Under the pieces are notes generated by a model that searched no databases, was not told where the DNA came from, and worked only from the letters and a program-made list of their open reading frames with translations. From positions 15,025,501 to 15,089,500 of the forward strand of contig CM076955.1 of NCBI GenBank assembly GCA_039566865.1: a DNA stretch of 64,000 nucleotides, written 5' to 3'. Made by a program: the position numbers and the translations under genes. The stretch's first letter is position 1; every line of letters starts with the position of its first letter. Source of the DNA: Aurelia coerulea. Its lineage: Eukaryota > Cnidaria > Scyphozoa > Semaeostomeae > Ulmaridae. Below are positions 36,401 to 41,660 of this stretch, piece by piece.

Positions 36401-37712
36401 CTGGACCGATTTTGAAGATTTATGACTTAATTGTTAGCAGAAAGCCTGAATTAGATACTGAGATTTTTTGCAAATTTTTTCATTTTCAGTTTTAGAGCTA
36501 GAAGCGAGTTCCTTAAAATTTTAGTTTTTGAAAAACACTAAAAGCGATCAAAAAACATCGATCAATTTATCCAAAGAATCGACATGAATGGACAAAGAGA
36601 GAACTTGTTCGTGGTAATTTGAGATTTAGAAATCGACCAATTGTAATCTGCTGTACGAAAGTTCGTATTAAACCCCCAAATCCCCCTGAAAACGTTTTCT
36701 CTTTGTTCATTCATGCTGAATCTTTTAAAATTTGATCAACGTTTTTTGATCGTTTTCAATGTTTTGGAAAACGAGCATTTTAAGAAACTCGCTTCTAGCT
36801 CTAAAAATTGAAAACGGAAAAATTTGCAAAAAGTCCTAGAATCTAATTCAGGCTTTCTGCTAACGATTAAGCCATAAATCTTCAAAATCAGTTCAGTGTA
36901 CGACTTGTTATGGCCTGCCAAACGTGCATAGTTTATTTTGGCGCACCCGGTATGAATAATTTGCTATGACCCCCGTGAGAACAGTCTTGATATCATGATT
37001 ACTTATAGAATAATGAGGTTTTTAAGTTCAAGAAAGAACTTGCGAAAGGGGGTACGCAAAGCTTTCACCAATATTAAAATCACCATCAACTCTTAACTGA
37101 TTGAGAAAATATCAATATGACAAGTACAAGAAATATTCAGTTTTTGAAGGTCTGCAAGATGGTAGCGTGCAAATTTCTGTAGATTTCAAGATTTACGATT
37201 TAGCAACTGGATAACGTCACAACTTTTTTTCATAAATTCTAAATGGATTGGGGAAAGTCAATACGATCAATATCAGAAAACCTTAGCTTTGAAGCTCAGA
37301 AATGCAGTAGCAAGCAAAACTCTTTAGTTTTTATGGTTTACAATTTAGCATTGTGATTACATCACAACTTCAAAACAGGCAGAAATACAAAAGCCCTGTG
37401 ATTCTGAAAATAAACATGATATGAAAAATGCTTCTCAAGAATTGTGGCAAATTATCCAATTTTTCCTTGTAGCAATTGATGTGCCAGAGATGGGCAATAA
37501 CATTTTACATGATAAGTTTCAACATATTGCATGGTCATCTTCGGTTGTTTGTCCCATAGCATCATTAAATACGCCTTTTCTTGTTATCTGTTTCAAGATT
37601 AATGCCAAAACAGTGTGAATGAGGCCTAATTGCTATCTTTTCTTCCCAACAGGGGAGCCGTGCACCGAGCGGAGCGAGGACACCAAGGACACGCGGAGGA
37701 GCCGAAGAATAA
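357..37712 (+). CDS. Mhc: Striated-type muscle myosin II heavy chain, 5'-incomplete gene (exons spliced across span)
   Basis: This is the heavy chain of the muscle thick-filament motor: an actin-activated ATPase head, a lever arm carrying two light chains, and a coiled-coil rod that assembles into filaments. Thirty-six exon positions on the + strand, all with GT-AG introns and matching phases, splice to 1,745 residues plus TAA. In visible-protein numbering: switch I at about 36-45, switch II (DIAGFEIF) at about 260-267, relay 268-324, loop 2 near 424-442, SH1/SH2 about 480-510, converter and IQ1 511-597, IQ2 597-624, rod from about 630 to 1715, and a basic Gly/Ser/Arg tailpiece to 1745. The short loop 2 followed by a [10 protein letters not shown] segment resembles striated rather than smooth/non-muscle myosins. 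The N-terminal SH3-like domain and the P-loop are upstream of the window, so full length is probably about 1,950 residues. Introns not given their own repeat entry show only AT-rich sequence and scraps I could not assign. Confidence 0.96.
879..942 (+). CDS. Mhc: Mhc exon 2: strand after switch I
   Basis: Encodes [21 protein letters not shown] plus the first base of the next codon (64 nt, phase 0 in, 1 out). It continues the nucleotide-pocket beta-strand directly from switch I. Donor GTAAGT. Confidence 0.95.
1820..1918 (+). CDS. Mhc: Mhc exon 3: upper 50K domain
   Basis: Encodes YLLEKSRVV...[19 protein letters not shown], the very conserved LEKSRV and [10 protein letters not shown] block of the upper 50-kDa domain. 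Phase 1 in and 1 out, acceptor GACAG, donor GTATGC. Confidence 0.95.
2007..2152. mobile_element. Short hAT-like MITE, intron 3
   Basis: Ends CAGGGCCGTAGGAAGC and GCTTCCTACAGCCCTG are near-perfect inverted repeats around about 115 bp without coding capacity. Same terminal sequence type as 20896-20965. No clear TSD. Confidence 0.6.
2258..2424. mobile_element. Possible MITE abutting exon 4, intron 3
   Basis: Termini TGCGGGTGACCCAAACAGAA and the inverse of TTTTGCAACACCCTGCA are roughly complementary. Weak match, so tentative. Confidence 0.3.
2501..2607 (+). CDS. Mhc: Mhc exon 4: upper 50K domain
   Basis: Encodes [19 protein letters not shown] through [10 protein letters not shown], corresponding to the surface segment after FYQLL in other myosins. 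107 nt, phase 1 in, 0 out. Acceptor TTTCAG, donor GTAATA. Confidence 0.93.
3602..3740 (+). CDS. Mhc: Mhc exon 5: upper 50K domain
   Basis: Encodes [32 protein letters not shown] and the acidic QAEIADPA segment. Typical myosin 'GF..EE....Y...GI.HMGN..FK' pattern. Phase 0 in, 1 out, donor GTAAGT. Confidence 0.95.
4047..4308. mobile_element. MITE with TACCGTAAATGCTCTATTAAG-type ends, intron 5
   Basis: The left end TACCGTAAATGCTCTATTAA and right end CTTAATAGAGCTTTTGCGGT pair as TIRs. Further copies lie at 46095-46503 and, broken, at 52733-52903. Non-coding, 262 bp. Confidence 0.65.
4520..4611. repeat. Dispersed repeat copy 1, intron 5
   Basis: About 90 bp (AGATGTATGATATGCAAAAT to CACCCTGCAG) recurs almost unchanged at 5651-5738 in the next intron, same orientation. 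Confidence 0.7.
4877..5145 (+). CDS. Mhc: Mhc exon 6: switch II region
   Basis: Encodes 89 codons ending [16 protein letters not shown] is switch II, which closes on the gamma-phosphate and couples ATP hydrolysis to the relay helix. Also contains the [15 protein letters not shown] segment and the helix [13 protein letters not shown]. Phase 1 in, 0 out, donor GTAAGT. Confidence 0.96.
5333..5454. mobile_element. Short MITE, intron 6
   Basis: Ends CAGGGCTCGGTTGTTCAAA and TTTGAACAACCCGGCCCAG are inverted repeats around a 120-bp element that also contains short TTAGGCTAATACC palindromes. Confidence 0.55.
5651..5738. repeat. Dispersed repeat copy 2, intron 6
   Basis: Direct copy of 4520-4611, including ACACATTTTGCTGCTATTTT. 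Shows a recent duplication or mobile family across two introns separated by exon 6. Confidence 0.7.
6152..6322 (+). CDS. Mhc: Mhc exon 7: relay helix and loop
   Basis: Encodes [20 protein letters not shown] through [15 protein letters not shown] (57 codons, phase 0/0). This relay helix and loop transmits switch II movement to the converter. An alternatively spliced exon covers this region in Drosophila Mhc (from general knowledge). Only a single version is visible here. Confidence 0.96.
6952..7249 (+). CDS. Mhc: Mhc exon 8: lower 50K domain
   Basis: Encodes [20 protein letters not shown], the [20 protein letters not shown] block and the start of loop 2 (FQDYNPD). Lower 50-kDa actin-binding domain, 298 nt, phase 0 in, 1 out, donor GTGAGT. 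Confidence 0.96.
8082..8137 (+). CDS. Mhc: Mhc exon 9: loop 2
   Basis: A 56-nt exon encoding [19 protein letters not shown]. The basic GRRKG run is the loop 2 actin-contact surface, and the SAFQTVS context matches striated-type myosins. Phase 1 in, 0 out. The short length resembles alternatively used loop-2 exons elsewhere, but I see no second copy in the flanking introns. Confidence 0.94.
8262..8516. mobile_element. MITE copy, intron 9
   Basis: Begins near GCAAGGGCGAATTTTGTAAA and ends TTTACAAAATTTGCCCTTGC, so its ends are inverted repeats. Its interior is shared with 26806-27043. Confidence 0.65.
8724..8929 (+). CDS. Mhc: Mhc exon 10: actin-binding strut and SH1/SH2 helices
   Basis: Encodes [30 protein letters not shown] and [20 protein letters not shown]. 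The two cysteines of [12 protein letters not shown] are the reactive SH2 and SH1 thiols. 206 nt, phase 0 in, 2 out. Confidence 0.96.
9859..10116 (+). CDS. Mhc: Mhc exon 11: converter and IQ1
   Basis: Encodes [20 protein letters not shown] (converter), [20 protein letters not shown] and [20 protein letters not shown]. The last is the first IQ motif, expected to bind the essential light chain. 258 nt, phase 2 in and 2 out. The converter is alternatively spliced in Drosophila, but only one version is seen here. Confidence 0.96.
10433..10514 (+). CDS. Mhc: Mhc exon 12a: IQ2/lever-arm hook, alternative version A
   Basis: 82-nt exon, phase 2 in and 0 out, encoding [20 protein letters not shown] then [18 protein letters not shown] is the second IQ motif, which binds the regulatory light chain. 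The WSWW aromatic cluster corresponds to the WPW hook before the invariant proline. Version B, 37 nt downstream, has 18 of 27 full codons giving the same residue and identical phases. Acceptor CTATAG, donor GTAAGT. Expected to be used instead of, not with, exon 12b. Confidence 0.93.
10515..10551 (+). promoter_or_regulatory. 37-nt inter-exon spacer with full donor, branch-like site and acceptor
   Basis: The spacer opens with GTAAGT, contains TAACTAT (10523-10529) as a plausible branch site, a CTTTTTCATCCCG pyrimidine stretch, and ends CTCCTAG. Donor and branch adenosine are about ten bases apart, so one spliceosome could hardly assemble across it. That would prevent 12a-12b joining, as described for alpha-tropomyosin exons. 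The mechanism here is inferred, not shown. Confidence 0.7.
10552..10633 (+). CDS. Mhc: Mhc exon 12b: IQ2/lever-arm hook, alternative version B
   Basis: 82-nt exon, phase 2 in and 0 out, encoding [20 protein letters not shown] then WWTLFNK. Compared with version A the changes are I/M, I/L, K/R, S/F, K/R, D/N, Q/T, I/L and R/K, clustered after the IQ core and around the hook. The IQ core AVIQRNVR and WSWW are kept. Acceptor CTCCTAG, donor GTAAGT. Conservation of frame and motif against clear nucleotide divergence argues for a functional alternative rather than a dead copy. Confidence 0.93.
10640..10720 (+). promoter_or_regulatory. GU-rich intronic tract downstream of exon 12b
   Basis: Starting a few bases after the exon 12b donor, about 80 nt are dominated by GTGTG/CGTGT repeats, unlike the AT-rich introns elsewhere. 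UG-rich tracts next to alternative exons are known binding sites for CELF/Bruno-type splicing regulators. Whether it acts on 12a/12b choice is inference. Confidence 0.35.
11156..11215 (+). CDS. Mhc: Mhc exon 13: invariant proline and start of rod
   Basis: Encodes [20 protein letters not shown] (20 codons, phase 0/0). KPLL holds the head-rod junction proline. S2 coiled coil starts here. Confidence 0.95.
11987..12100 (+). CDS. Mhc: Mhc exon 14: rod (S2)
   Basis: 38 codons, [20 protein letters not shown] through KLFEDLQR. Charged heptad coiled coil of proximal S2. Phase 0/0, donor GTAAGT. Confidence 0.94.
12798..12965. mobile_element. MITE with TTATACCGCATTCACAC ends, intron 14
   Basis: TTATACCGCATTCACAC and GTGTGAATGGGGTATAA are inverted. 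The interior AATTGGTCAATCCAACAAAT-type block is shared, inverted, with 23201-23703. 168 bp. Confidence 0.7.
13150..13230 (+). CDS. Mhc: Mhc exon 15: rod (S2)
   Basis: 27 codons, [20 protein letters not shown] through FETQLT, phase 0/0. In the shifted frame produced by joining 12a to 12b, TAA at 13167-13169 in this exon would end translation. Confidence 0.94.
13897..14025 (+). CDS. Mhc: Mhc exon 16: rod (S2)
   Basis: 43 codons beginning [20 protein letters not shown] and ending NTQNIAK, phase 0/0. The acceptor TTATCAAAG is a weak pyrimidine tract compared with other introns. Confidence 0.93.
14842..15051 (+). CDS. Mhc: Mhc exon 17: rod (S2)
   Basis: 70 codons from [20 protein letters not shown] through [10 protein letters not shown], phase 0/0. 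Corresponds to the conserved LTEEMA...LTK.K.KLE segment of myosin S2. Confidence 0.95.
16169..16249 (+). CDS. Mhc: Mhc exon 18: rod (S2)
   Basis: 27 codons, [20 protein letters not shown] through KVEGELK, phase 0/0. Matches the conserved LE.EK..R.D.E..KRK.EG.LK rod block. Confidence 0.95.
16583..16647 (+). CDS. Mhc: Mhc exon 19: rod
   Basis: 65 nt, [20 protein letters not shown] then S and two bases of K. Phase 0 in, 2 out. Confidence 0.93.
17739..17829 (+). CDS. Mhc: Mhc exon 20: rod
   Basis: 91 nt, [20 protein letters not shown] then [10 protein letters not shown]. Phase 2 in, 0 out. Acceptor CTTTACAG. Confidence 0.94.
19082..19138 (+). CDS. Mhc: Mhc exon 21: rod
   Basis: 19 codons, [19 protein letters not shown]. 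This is the highly conserved [16 protein letters not shown] block of muscle myosin rods. Phase 0/0. Confidence 0.95.
19372..19513. mobile_element. Truncated 'CCGGGTGTCCC' MITE, intron 21
   Basis: Carries only the right terminus TTTTGGGACACCCGGTA. About 140 bp match the inverse of the left part of the complete 213-bp element at 61179-61391. Confidence 0.65.
19616..19702 (+). CDS. Mhc: Mhc exon 22: rod
   Basis: 29 codons, [20 protein letters not shown] then EQGGATTAQ. The E.GGAT.AQ sequence is a strong myosin II rod landmark. Phase 0/0. Confidence 0.96.
20565..20731 (+). CDS. Mhc: Mhc exon 23: rod
   Basis: 55 full codons from [20 protein letters not shown], corresponding to the conserved 'E.NKKRE.E..KLR...ee' block, to QFKKAKS. 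Phase 0 in, 2 out. Confidence 0.95.
20896..20965. mobile_element. 70-bp hAT-like mini-element with perfect TSD, intron 23
   Basis: CAGGCCCGTAGGAAGC ... CTTCCTACGGCCTG flanked on both sides by GCGTATGA (20888-20895 and 20966-20973). CAGG ends and an 8-bp TSD are the hAT signature. The element is almost nothing but its two ends. Confidence 0.8.
21508..21586 (+). CDS. Mhc: Mhc exon 24: rod
   Basis: Encodes K then [20 protein letters not shown] and TLKKQK. Phase 2 in, 0 out. Confidence 0.94.
22143..22305. repeat. Tandem duplication just upstream of exon 25
   Basis: Two diverged roughly 80-bp copies, each with TTACTTTTTAT(C/T)AGAACA, CTTGTCT(G/A)TTGAAAGA and GATGTAACATC-like segments, end 25 bp before the exon 25 acceptor. 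Confidence 0.6.
22331..22390 (+). CDS. Mhc: Mhc exon 25: rod
   Basis: 20 codons, [20 protein letters not shown]. Equivalent of the 'K..EK..R.LEDQL.E...K' block. Phase 0/0. Confidence 0.94.
23201..23703. mobile_element. MITE with TACCCCATTCACAC ends, carrying an inner insert, intron 25
   Basis: TACCCCATTCACAC at left and GTGTGAATGCGGTA at right. Longer relative of 12798-12965. About 340 bp of extra sequence at 23229-23572 has its own inverted ends (CCCCGGGGGGAGGGCATTTC and GAAATACCCTCCTCCCCAGG), so it looks like a second element inserted inside. Confidence 0.65.
23781..24163 (+). CDS. Mhc: Mhc exon 26: rod, largest exon
   Basis: 383 nt, 127 full codons. Contains [33 protein letters not shown] and the landmark [15 protein letters not shown], equivalent to the E..QWR.KYE block of bilaterian rods. 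Phase 0 in, 2 out. Confidence 0.96.
24748..24880 (+). CDS. Mhc: Mhc exon 27: rod (LMM)
   Basis: Encodes [20 protein letters not shown] through [14 protein letters not shown], matching the E..KKL..R.QE.EE...A and E.EDLM.D.E blocks. Phase 2 in, 0 out. Confidence 0.95.
25414..25551 (+). CDS. Mhc: Mhc exon 28: rod (LMM)
   Basis: 46 codons, [20 protein letters not shown] then [20 protein letters not shown], ending SYSTE. Matches 'LDKKQR.FDK...EWK.K.EE.Q.ELE.SQ.E.R..S.E'. Phase 0/0. Confidence 0.96.
25801..25979. mobile_element. hAT-like MITE, intron 28
   Basis: Ends CAGTGGCGGGGCCAGA and TCTGGCCATGCCACTG. Flanks TGCTTGAG and TGCTTAAA are an imperfect 8-bp TSD (6 of 8). 179 bp, non-coding. Confidence 0.65.
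26399..26477 (+). CDS. Mhc: Mhc exon 29: rod (LMM)
   Basis: 26 codons plus one base, [20 protein letters not shown] then ENKNLA. Equivalent of 'K.K..YEE.LD.LE..KRENKNL..E'. Phase 0 in, 1 out. Confidence 0.95.
26806..27043. mobile_element. MITE copy, intron 29
   Basis: Same family and orientation as 8262-8516, sharing for example GCAGCCTCAAGAATA and AGGCAAATCGCT. Ends AGAAGGGCAAATTTT and AAATTTGCCCTTTGC pair. Confidence 0.65.
27141..27381 (+). CDS. Mhc: Mhc exon 30: rod (LMM)
   Basis: 241 nt, [20 protein letters not shown], the conserved [15 protein letters not shown] and [14 protein letters not shown]. Phase 1 in, 2 out. Confidence 0.96.
27854..28175 (+). CDS. Mhc: Mhc exon 31: rod (LMM)
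   Basis: 107 codons starting [20 protein letters not shown] and ending [11 protein letters not shown]. Contains [16 protein letters not shown] and [16 protein letters not shown]. Phase 2 in, 0 out. Confidence 0.96.
29147..29347 (+). CDS. Mhc: Mhc exon 32: rod (LMM)
   Basis: 67 codons, [20 protein letters not shown] through [10 protein letters not shown]. Matches 'E..RK.AE.E.....ERV..L...N..L.N.KRK.E.D'. Phase 0/0. Confidence 0.96.
30124..30294 (+). CDS. Mhc: Mhc exon 33: rod (LMM)
   Basis: 57 codons, [20 protein letters not shown] through [13 protein letters not shown]. Phase 0/0. The codon before the donor is CGA, so splicing occurs at CGA|GTGAGT. Confidence 0.95.
31010..31210 (+). CDS. 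Mhc: Mhc exon 34: rod (LMM), assembly region
   Basis: 67 codons, [20 protein letters not shown] through [30 protein letters not shown] matches the 'KQERR.KEL.FQ.EED.KN' block near the rod C-terminus that supports filament assembly. Phase 0/0. Confidence 0.96.
31957..32112 (+). CDS. Mhc: Mhc exon 35: end of rod and start of tailpiece
   Basis: 52 codons, [38 protein letters not shown], then the non-helical [13 protein letters not shown]. Equivalent of 'A.IA....RK.Q.ELE.AEERAD.AE..L.K.RA'. Donor AGG|GTAAGA. Reading through the donor would add VRILK and stop. Confidence 0.95.
32191..32497. mobile_element. 'GTGTCC'-type MITE, intron 35
   Basis: Termini TATAGGCTGTCCCAAACAAT and TATTTAGGACACCTGCA. 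Inner arms contain GAACAGGCTCCATGGTAA and its inverse TTACCATGGAGCCTGTTTA. About 0.3 kb. Confidence 0.6.
33343..33741. mobile_element. MITE with GGGCCTGATT ends, intron 35
   Basis: GGGCCTGATTATATGAGTAG at left pairs with the inverse of CTGTTCATGCAATCAGGCCC at right, about 24 bp of TIR around 399 bp of non-coding DNA. Confidence 0.65.
34415..34713. mobile_element. GC-rich MITE, intron 35
   Basis: ATGTCTTGTTCAATTCCTAC at left and its near-inverse GTAGGAATTGAACGAGACAT at right. The interior is unlike the surrounding intron: repeated CCCGGGGG/GCCCGGG blocks. Confidence 0.7.
36345..36952. mobile_element. 608-bp foldback MITE, intron 35
   Basis: TACCGGGTGCGCCAAAATAA to TTATTTTGGCGCACCCGGTA. Similarity continues inward (GTTTGGCAGGCCA, AGAAAGCCTGAATTAGAT, TAGAGCTAGAAGCGAGTT and their inverses), so each arm exceeds 200 bp and the transcript could form a long hairpin. 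Confidence 0.8.
37653..37712 (+). CDS. Mhc: Mhc exon 36: terminal tailpiece and stop
   Basis: 19 codons, [19 protein letters not shown], then TAA at 37710-37712. The tailpiece is basic, Gly/Ser/Arg-rich with SGARTPR, reminiscent of invertebrate non-helical tailpieces that are phosphorylated. It lies 5,540 bp from exon 35. Acceptor CCCAACAG and frame both fit, and no competing terminal exon was seen. Confidence 0.85.
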   Translation, partial: GSRAPSGARTPRTRGGAEE

Positions 37713-38560
37713 ATCTAAAAACAACGGACAAATTGACATTTTAAGATAAACCTTAAAAAGCAGACCGATATTCTAACTATTATCGACCTTATTTATTCGA
37801 GACTCTTTCAAATGGACCTTGGTAGTTAGATCGAACTGCTTCGTAGTAACTTTCATCTTTCTTTAAATGTAGAATACCACGTTTTTTCTTCTATAAGAAA
37901 CTCAGGTCAACCAAGATTACCTAAAACTGTTCGAAAGAGCTTTCGATTTGTTTGCACTGAAGATTTTTAATTGCTTTTACTTCTGAAAGTAATAGCCTCA
38001 AGGCAACTGCAAGAAATCCTCAAAACCATGTCTCTCTGACATGTGCGAGGAATTTAGTATGTGCAACTGCATTGAGCTCATGTTTGGCACAACAATCAAG
38101 ACGAACCTGTCATGATGCCATTTTACTTAACTGCTCGAAACATTCATACAGGCTTGATGCAAGAGCTCCTCGGAAACCAGTTTCTTATAAGGAAAAAACT
38201 GTGTAGCATAAATCCTATAGGGCGTTACACTTGTTCGTTTATCAGACCCCTTTCATATTTATAGACAACCGTGTGTAAAAAGTTTTCACCACTAACAAAT
38301 TGAAACAATTTTGAATCCAATCAATATGTAATAATTTTTTGATTCAGTAATTTTTCTATGATTGTTTTGACCAATTAGTTAATCGAATTCGGTTTCGTTG
38401 TAGTGTCTTCTCTTACTTGCTCTCTTGCAAATATATCCATTAGACTGGATTATTGGAGCCGTCATATCTACCCCCAAATTCACCATTACACATTGTTAAG
38501 GGGCAATAAACTGCGAACTATTACCCTCGATCAAATAAAGGAAAATGACAGTTTCAGGAC
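37713..38560 (+). other. Probable 3' UTR of Mhc
   Basis: AT-rich sequence following the myosin stop. The first canonical AATAAA signals downstream are at 38505-38510 and 38534-38539, giving a UTR of about 0.8 kb. The cleavage site itself cannot be read from sequence. Confidence 0.5.
38505..38539 (+). terminator. Candidate polyadenylation signals (two AATAAA)
   Basis: AATAAA at 38505-38510 and again at 38534-38539, the first such hexamers after the Mhc stop codon. Confidence 0.45.
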
Positions 38561-39008
38561 ACGTATATTTGAGATACAGTAGATCAGCATCAAAGAATGG
38601 ACTAACACAAAAAATGGAAGTAAACTCATGCATGCATGTGAAGATAGAGACTCAGAAGTGCATGATTGTCGATGTTCTCGCGCATGACACGTAAACAGGA
38701 AGTAGGGGCACTAAAAGCTCTATTTTCCCCCTCTAACGGGCCCTTTTTCGTGCCTAAATGTCAAATAAGCTACCTCTCTCTATTACCCCCCCCCCCTGCA
38801 CTATATCTAATGATAGTTAGTTGCTAAAGATTTACTTACATTTCACTGACCCCCGTTTACCCCGTACCGGCGCGGGAACCATGAAGATCCAATGTTAGCC
38901 TACTATTTTGGCCTATCTAGTTTGGCCTAATGCCCAAAAATCAACAATATTTGCAACATACCTCCAGTCCTTTGCTAACTAAAGCATGCTTAGCATCAAT
39001 TAAATGAT
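38561..39008. other. Intergenic, no gene seen
   Basis: AT-rich sequence with a C-run near 38789. A fragment reading 'CTATTACCCCC' resembles the end of the 4047-4308 MITE family. Nothing else recognised. Confidence 0.4.
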
Positions 39009-39283
39009 AAAACCATCATGTTTGCTCCATTTCCGTGTTCATCTGCTCTCTTATAATTGAAAATGTTTCGCCACACAGCAAGCAATCCAGCAAGCACCCG
39101 CCATAATTCATTTCATAAGGCCTTACCTAATGTTAAAATGCGCCTCCATGAGGGAAAAATTAGGTAGGGCCTAACGAAATAAGTCATGGCAGGTGCTGGA
39201 TTGCTTGCTTTGCTGTGTGGCCAAATATTTTCAATTATAAGAGAGCAGATGAACACGGAAATGGAGCAAACATGGTGGTTTTC
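39009..39283. repeat. Near-perfect palindrome (hairpin element)
   Basis: Arms of about 125 bp (AAACCATCATGTTTGCTCCA ... and ... TGGAGCAAACATGGTGGTTT) fold around a short centre near 39145. Internal landmarks CTTATAATTGAAAATGTTT and CAGCAAGCAATCCAGCA recur inverted. Confidence 0.8.
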
Positions 39284-40178
39284 GAGCGCAGACCTTGCCA
39301 GCTCGATCTGTATTTTCGACACCTCAGTTTTTGTATTTCCTGTATGCGCATTGTATAACAATGCAATCCTGCTGCTGGTTCTTTTACTTAAATTGTTTAG
39401 GGTTGGGCTCCTTGACATGATTTTACGAAACTTCCTCATTCGTTGCGTCGTTTCTCCCCCTCCCACCCGCTAAGAAGACTAGGAAAATATAATTGGATTA
39501 GAATTGCATTAAACAGAAATGCAGAGAGAAAACAAAAACAAAAACACGGAAATGGCTGCATATTTGCAATTGAGGGCATAAAGAACTGTGGCTGCACTGC
39601 TCGCTTTGGTTTTGAAAATTTCAGAGGACGATTTGGCATTTCAGAGGTTTGATTTGCTATTTTTTATAAGAAATTTACCCAATCATATTTTCAATACTTA
39701 AAAGTTTCTTACCAATTTCTAAGAGGAATCTTTTCATCCATCTTGCATTTTATCGGTGGGGGATCTCATGTGCCTTTCCATAATCAGTTTTATGAAACCA
39801 TGTTATTACATTACAAGTACTTTTTATAAGAAACTAAGATATTCAGGTAATTGGTTATTGTTGAGGTTGAAGAAATGACATCAACAACGGTACCATTTGC
39901 TACTGCACATACAAATTTTCCATTCTGATTCATTGTGGAGTATTTGCCTCTTTGAACCTCTCTACACATTAGAAACAGCTAGTGCAGCAGCATATTGGGT
40001 TTCATTCAAATTTGTGTGTAAATCCTAGTCGCATTTCAGGGTCATATCCATGAACAGGTCACCATAGCCAAAATGAGGCCTAACATATAGTTCGTAAGTT
40101 AGAAGGTTACGGTAAACGTTTGCAACACGAGATTTGATTTGGTTTTCTCTCCTTAAAAGCCAAACTATCAACGGAATA
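39284..40178. other. Intergenic, no gene seen
   Basis: Only short open frames on either strand (up to about 117 codons at 39113-39466 minus, which crosses the palindrome). No recognisable domain or splice-site pattern. Confidence 0.4.
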
Positions 40179-40986
40179 TACCGGGTGTCTCAAAAAAGTA
40201 TCCCCTTTTGACCGAAACGAGGGAACAAAACGATACAATTTCGGGCTTTTTTTAGTGCATAGCTACATTTGTTGATCTTCGACTTAAATGCACATACCCT
40301 GCATTTTGAAATCGTCTACGAAACACTGGAGATATGAGCTTACAAGGTCAACATTCAGGAGTGCATCTGAAACCAGAGGTTATGAGAAAGGGCCTAGCCA
40401 TATTTTGACATCACACAGACATTTTGCAAAAGAATTTTCAACTTTGATCTTTAGTCTTTACTTTTGAAAAGAATTAAATTATGCTTTGAATTACTTCAAT
40501 CGTTCTTCAAATTACTTGTATTTTGCGGAATCGGTCCTTTCATTGCATTCCACGACAAGTGTTTTTGTATCAAAAACGAGGAAAAGGAGCAAATGCACGC
40601 TTATTTTGGAGATGTGGCAGGAGTTTATCATTCTTACCACATTTTATTATATTCGTTTAATCAGCACCATGCCCGTGCAACTTTTATTCTTTTCAAAAGC
40701 AAAAACTGAAAATTAAAGTTTACAGGTGCTTTGGAAAATGTCCATGATACAAATTATGGCTAGGCCCTTTGTCAAAACCTCTGGTTTAGGTTTTGGGTGC
40801 ACTGTAAATTTTGACTTCGCAAGCTTGTGTCTCCGGTGTTTGGTGAATGATTTCTAAATACAAGGTATGTGCATCTAAGGCGAAGGGTGAAGATTGATAC
40901 ATTTGGCTGTGAACTCGGTGAACTATCTTATCGTTTTGTTCCTATTTCCAATCAAAAGGGAGTACATTTTTCTGAGACACCCGGTA
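40179..40986. mobile_element. 808-bp 'TACCGGGTGTC' foldback MITE
   Basis: TACCGGGTGTCTCAAAAAAG to TTTTTCTGAGACACCCGGTA. Arms extend about 240 bp inward (for example GGGCCTAGCCATA and its inverse TATGGCTAGGCCC), with a unique centre of roughly 300 bp. Confidence 0.8.
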
Positions 40987-41379
40987 GTTGAAGTATAAAT
41001 CATTCGATGCACAAGAATGTGGAGATTCTAACCATATCAAAATGATTGGCAAATATTGTAAAGTTACATTTTCCAGGCAAATTTATTGCTTAAAAGAATG
41101 TACCACCTTCAAAAGCTATTTTGTACCCTTGCGTTTGAGGTACCGAAATCTGACTTTATATCAGTAGGCAGTGCAGATCCTAAGCTTCCAAAGAGTGCTT
41201 GGGATTTTTCAAATTCCTCCTCCCCTTAACCTATAAACTGTCGAAAATTGGCATTTAATGTTTCTGCCCTCCCACAGTTGCATTTGGCTATAAAAGACGG
41301 GCGAGACGCGGGGGGGGGGGGGTTCTTCCATAGTAAAGGTACCTGGGGATGTGCCGCGAGCAAGGGTATACTTTTTCGG

Positions 41380-41660
41380 ACTTTTAGTCTAGCCAAGGGT
41401 ATACTTTTTTGCAATTCTGGCCAGCAACGGTCTAGCCAAGGGTATCATTTTTGACAATATTGGTCTAGCGAACGGTCATAATATCATATTTGGCACAAAT
41501 TTGATAATATTGGACGAGGAAATGGTCAAAATTGGTCCAGCCAAGGGTACCATTTTCGTAAAAATTGGTCCAGAGAATGGTCAAATTGGTCTAGCCAAGG
41601 GTACAATTTTCGTAAAAATTAGTCTAGCCAACGGCAGCATTTTCAATATGGAAAGAATGG
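41380..41660. repeat. Degenerate tandem repeat, GGTCTAGCCAAGGGTA type
   Basis: Six or more diverged units of about 30-45 bp carrying (G)GTC(T/C)AGCCAAGGGTA and CATTTTCGTAAAAATT. A related inverted fragment (ACCTTGGCTAGAC) lies near 55980. Confidence 0.65.
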
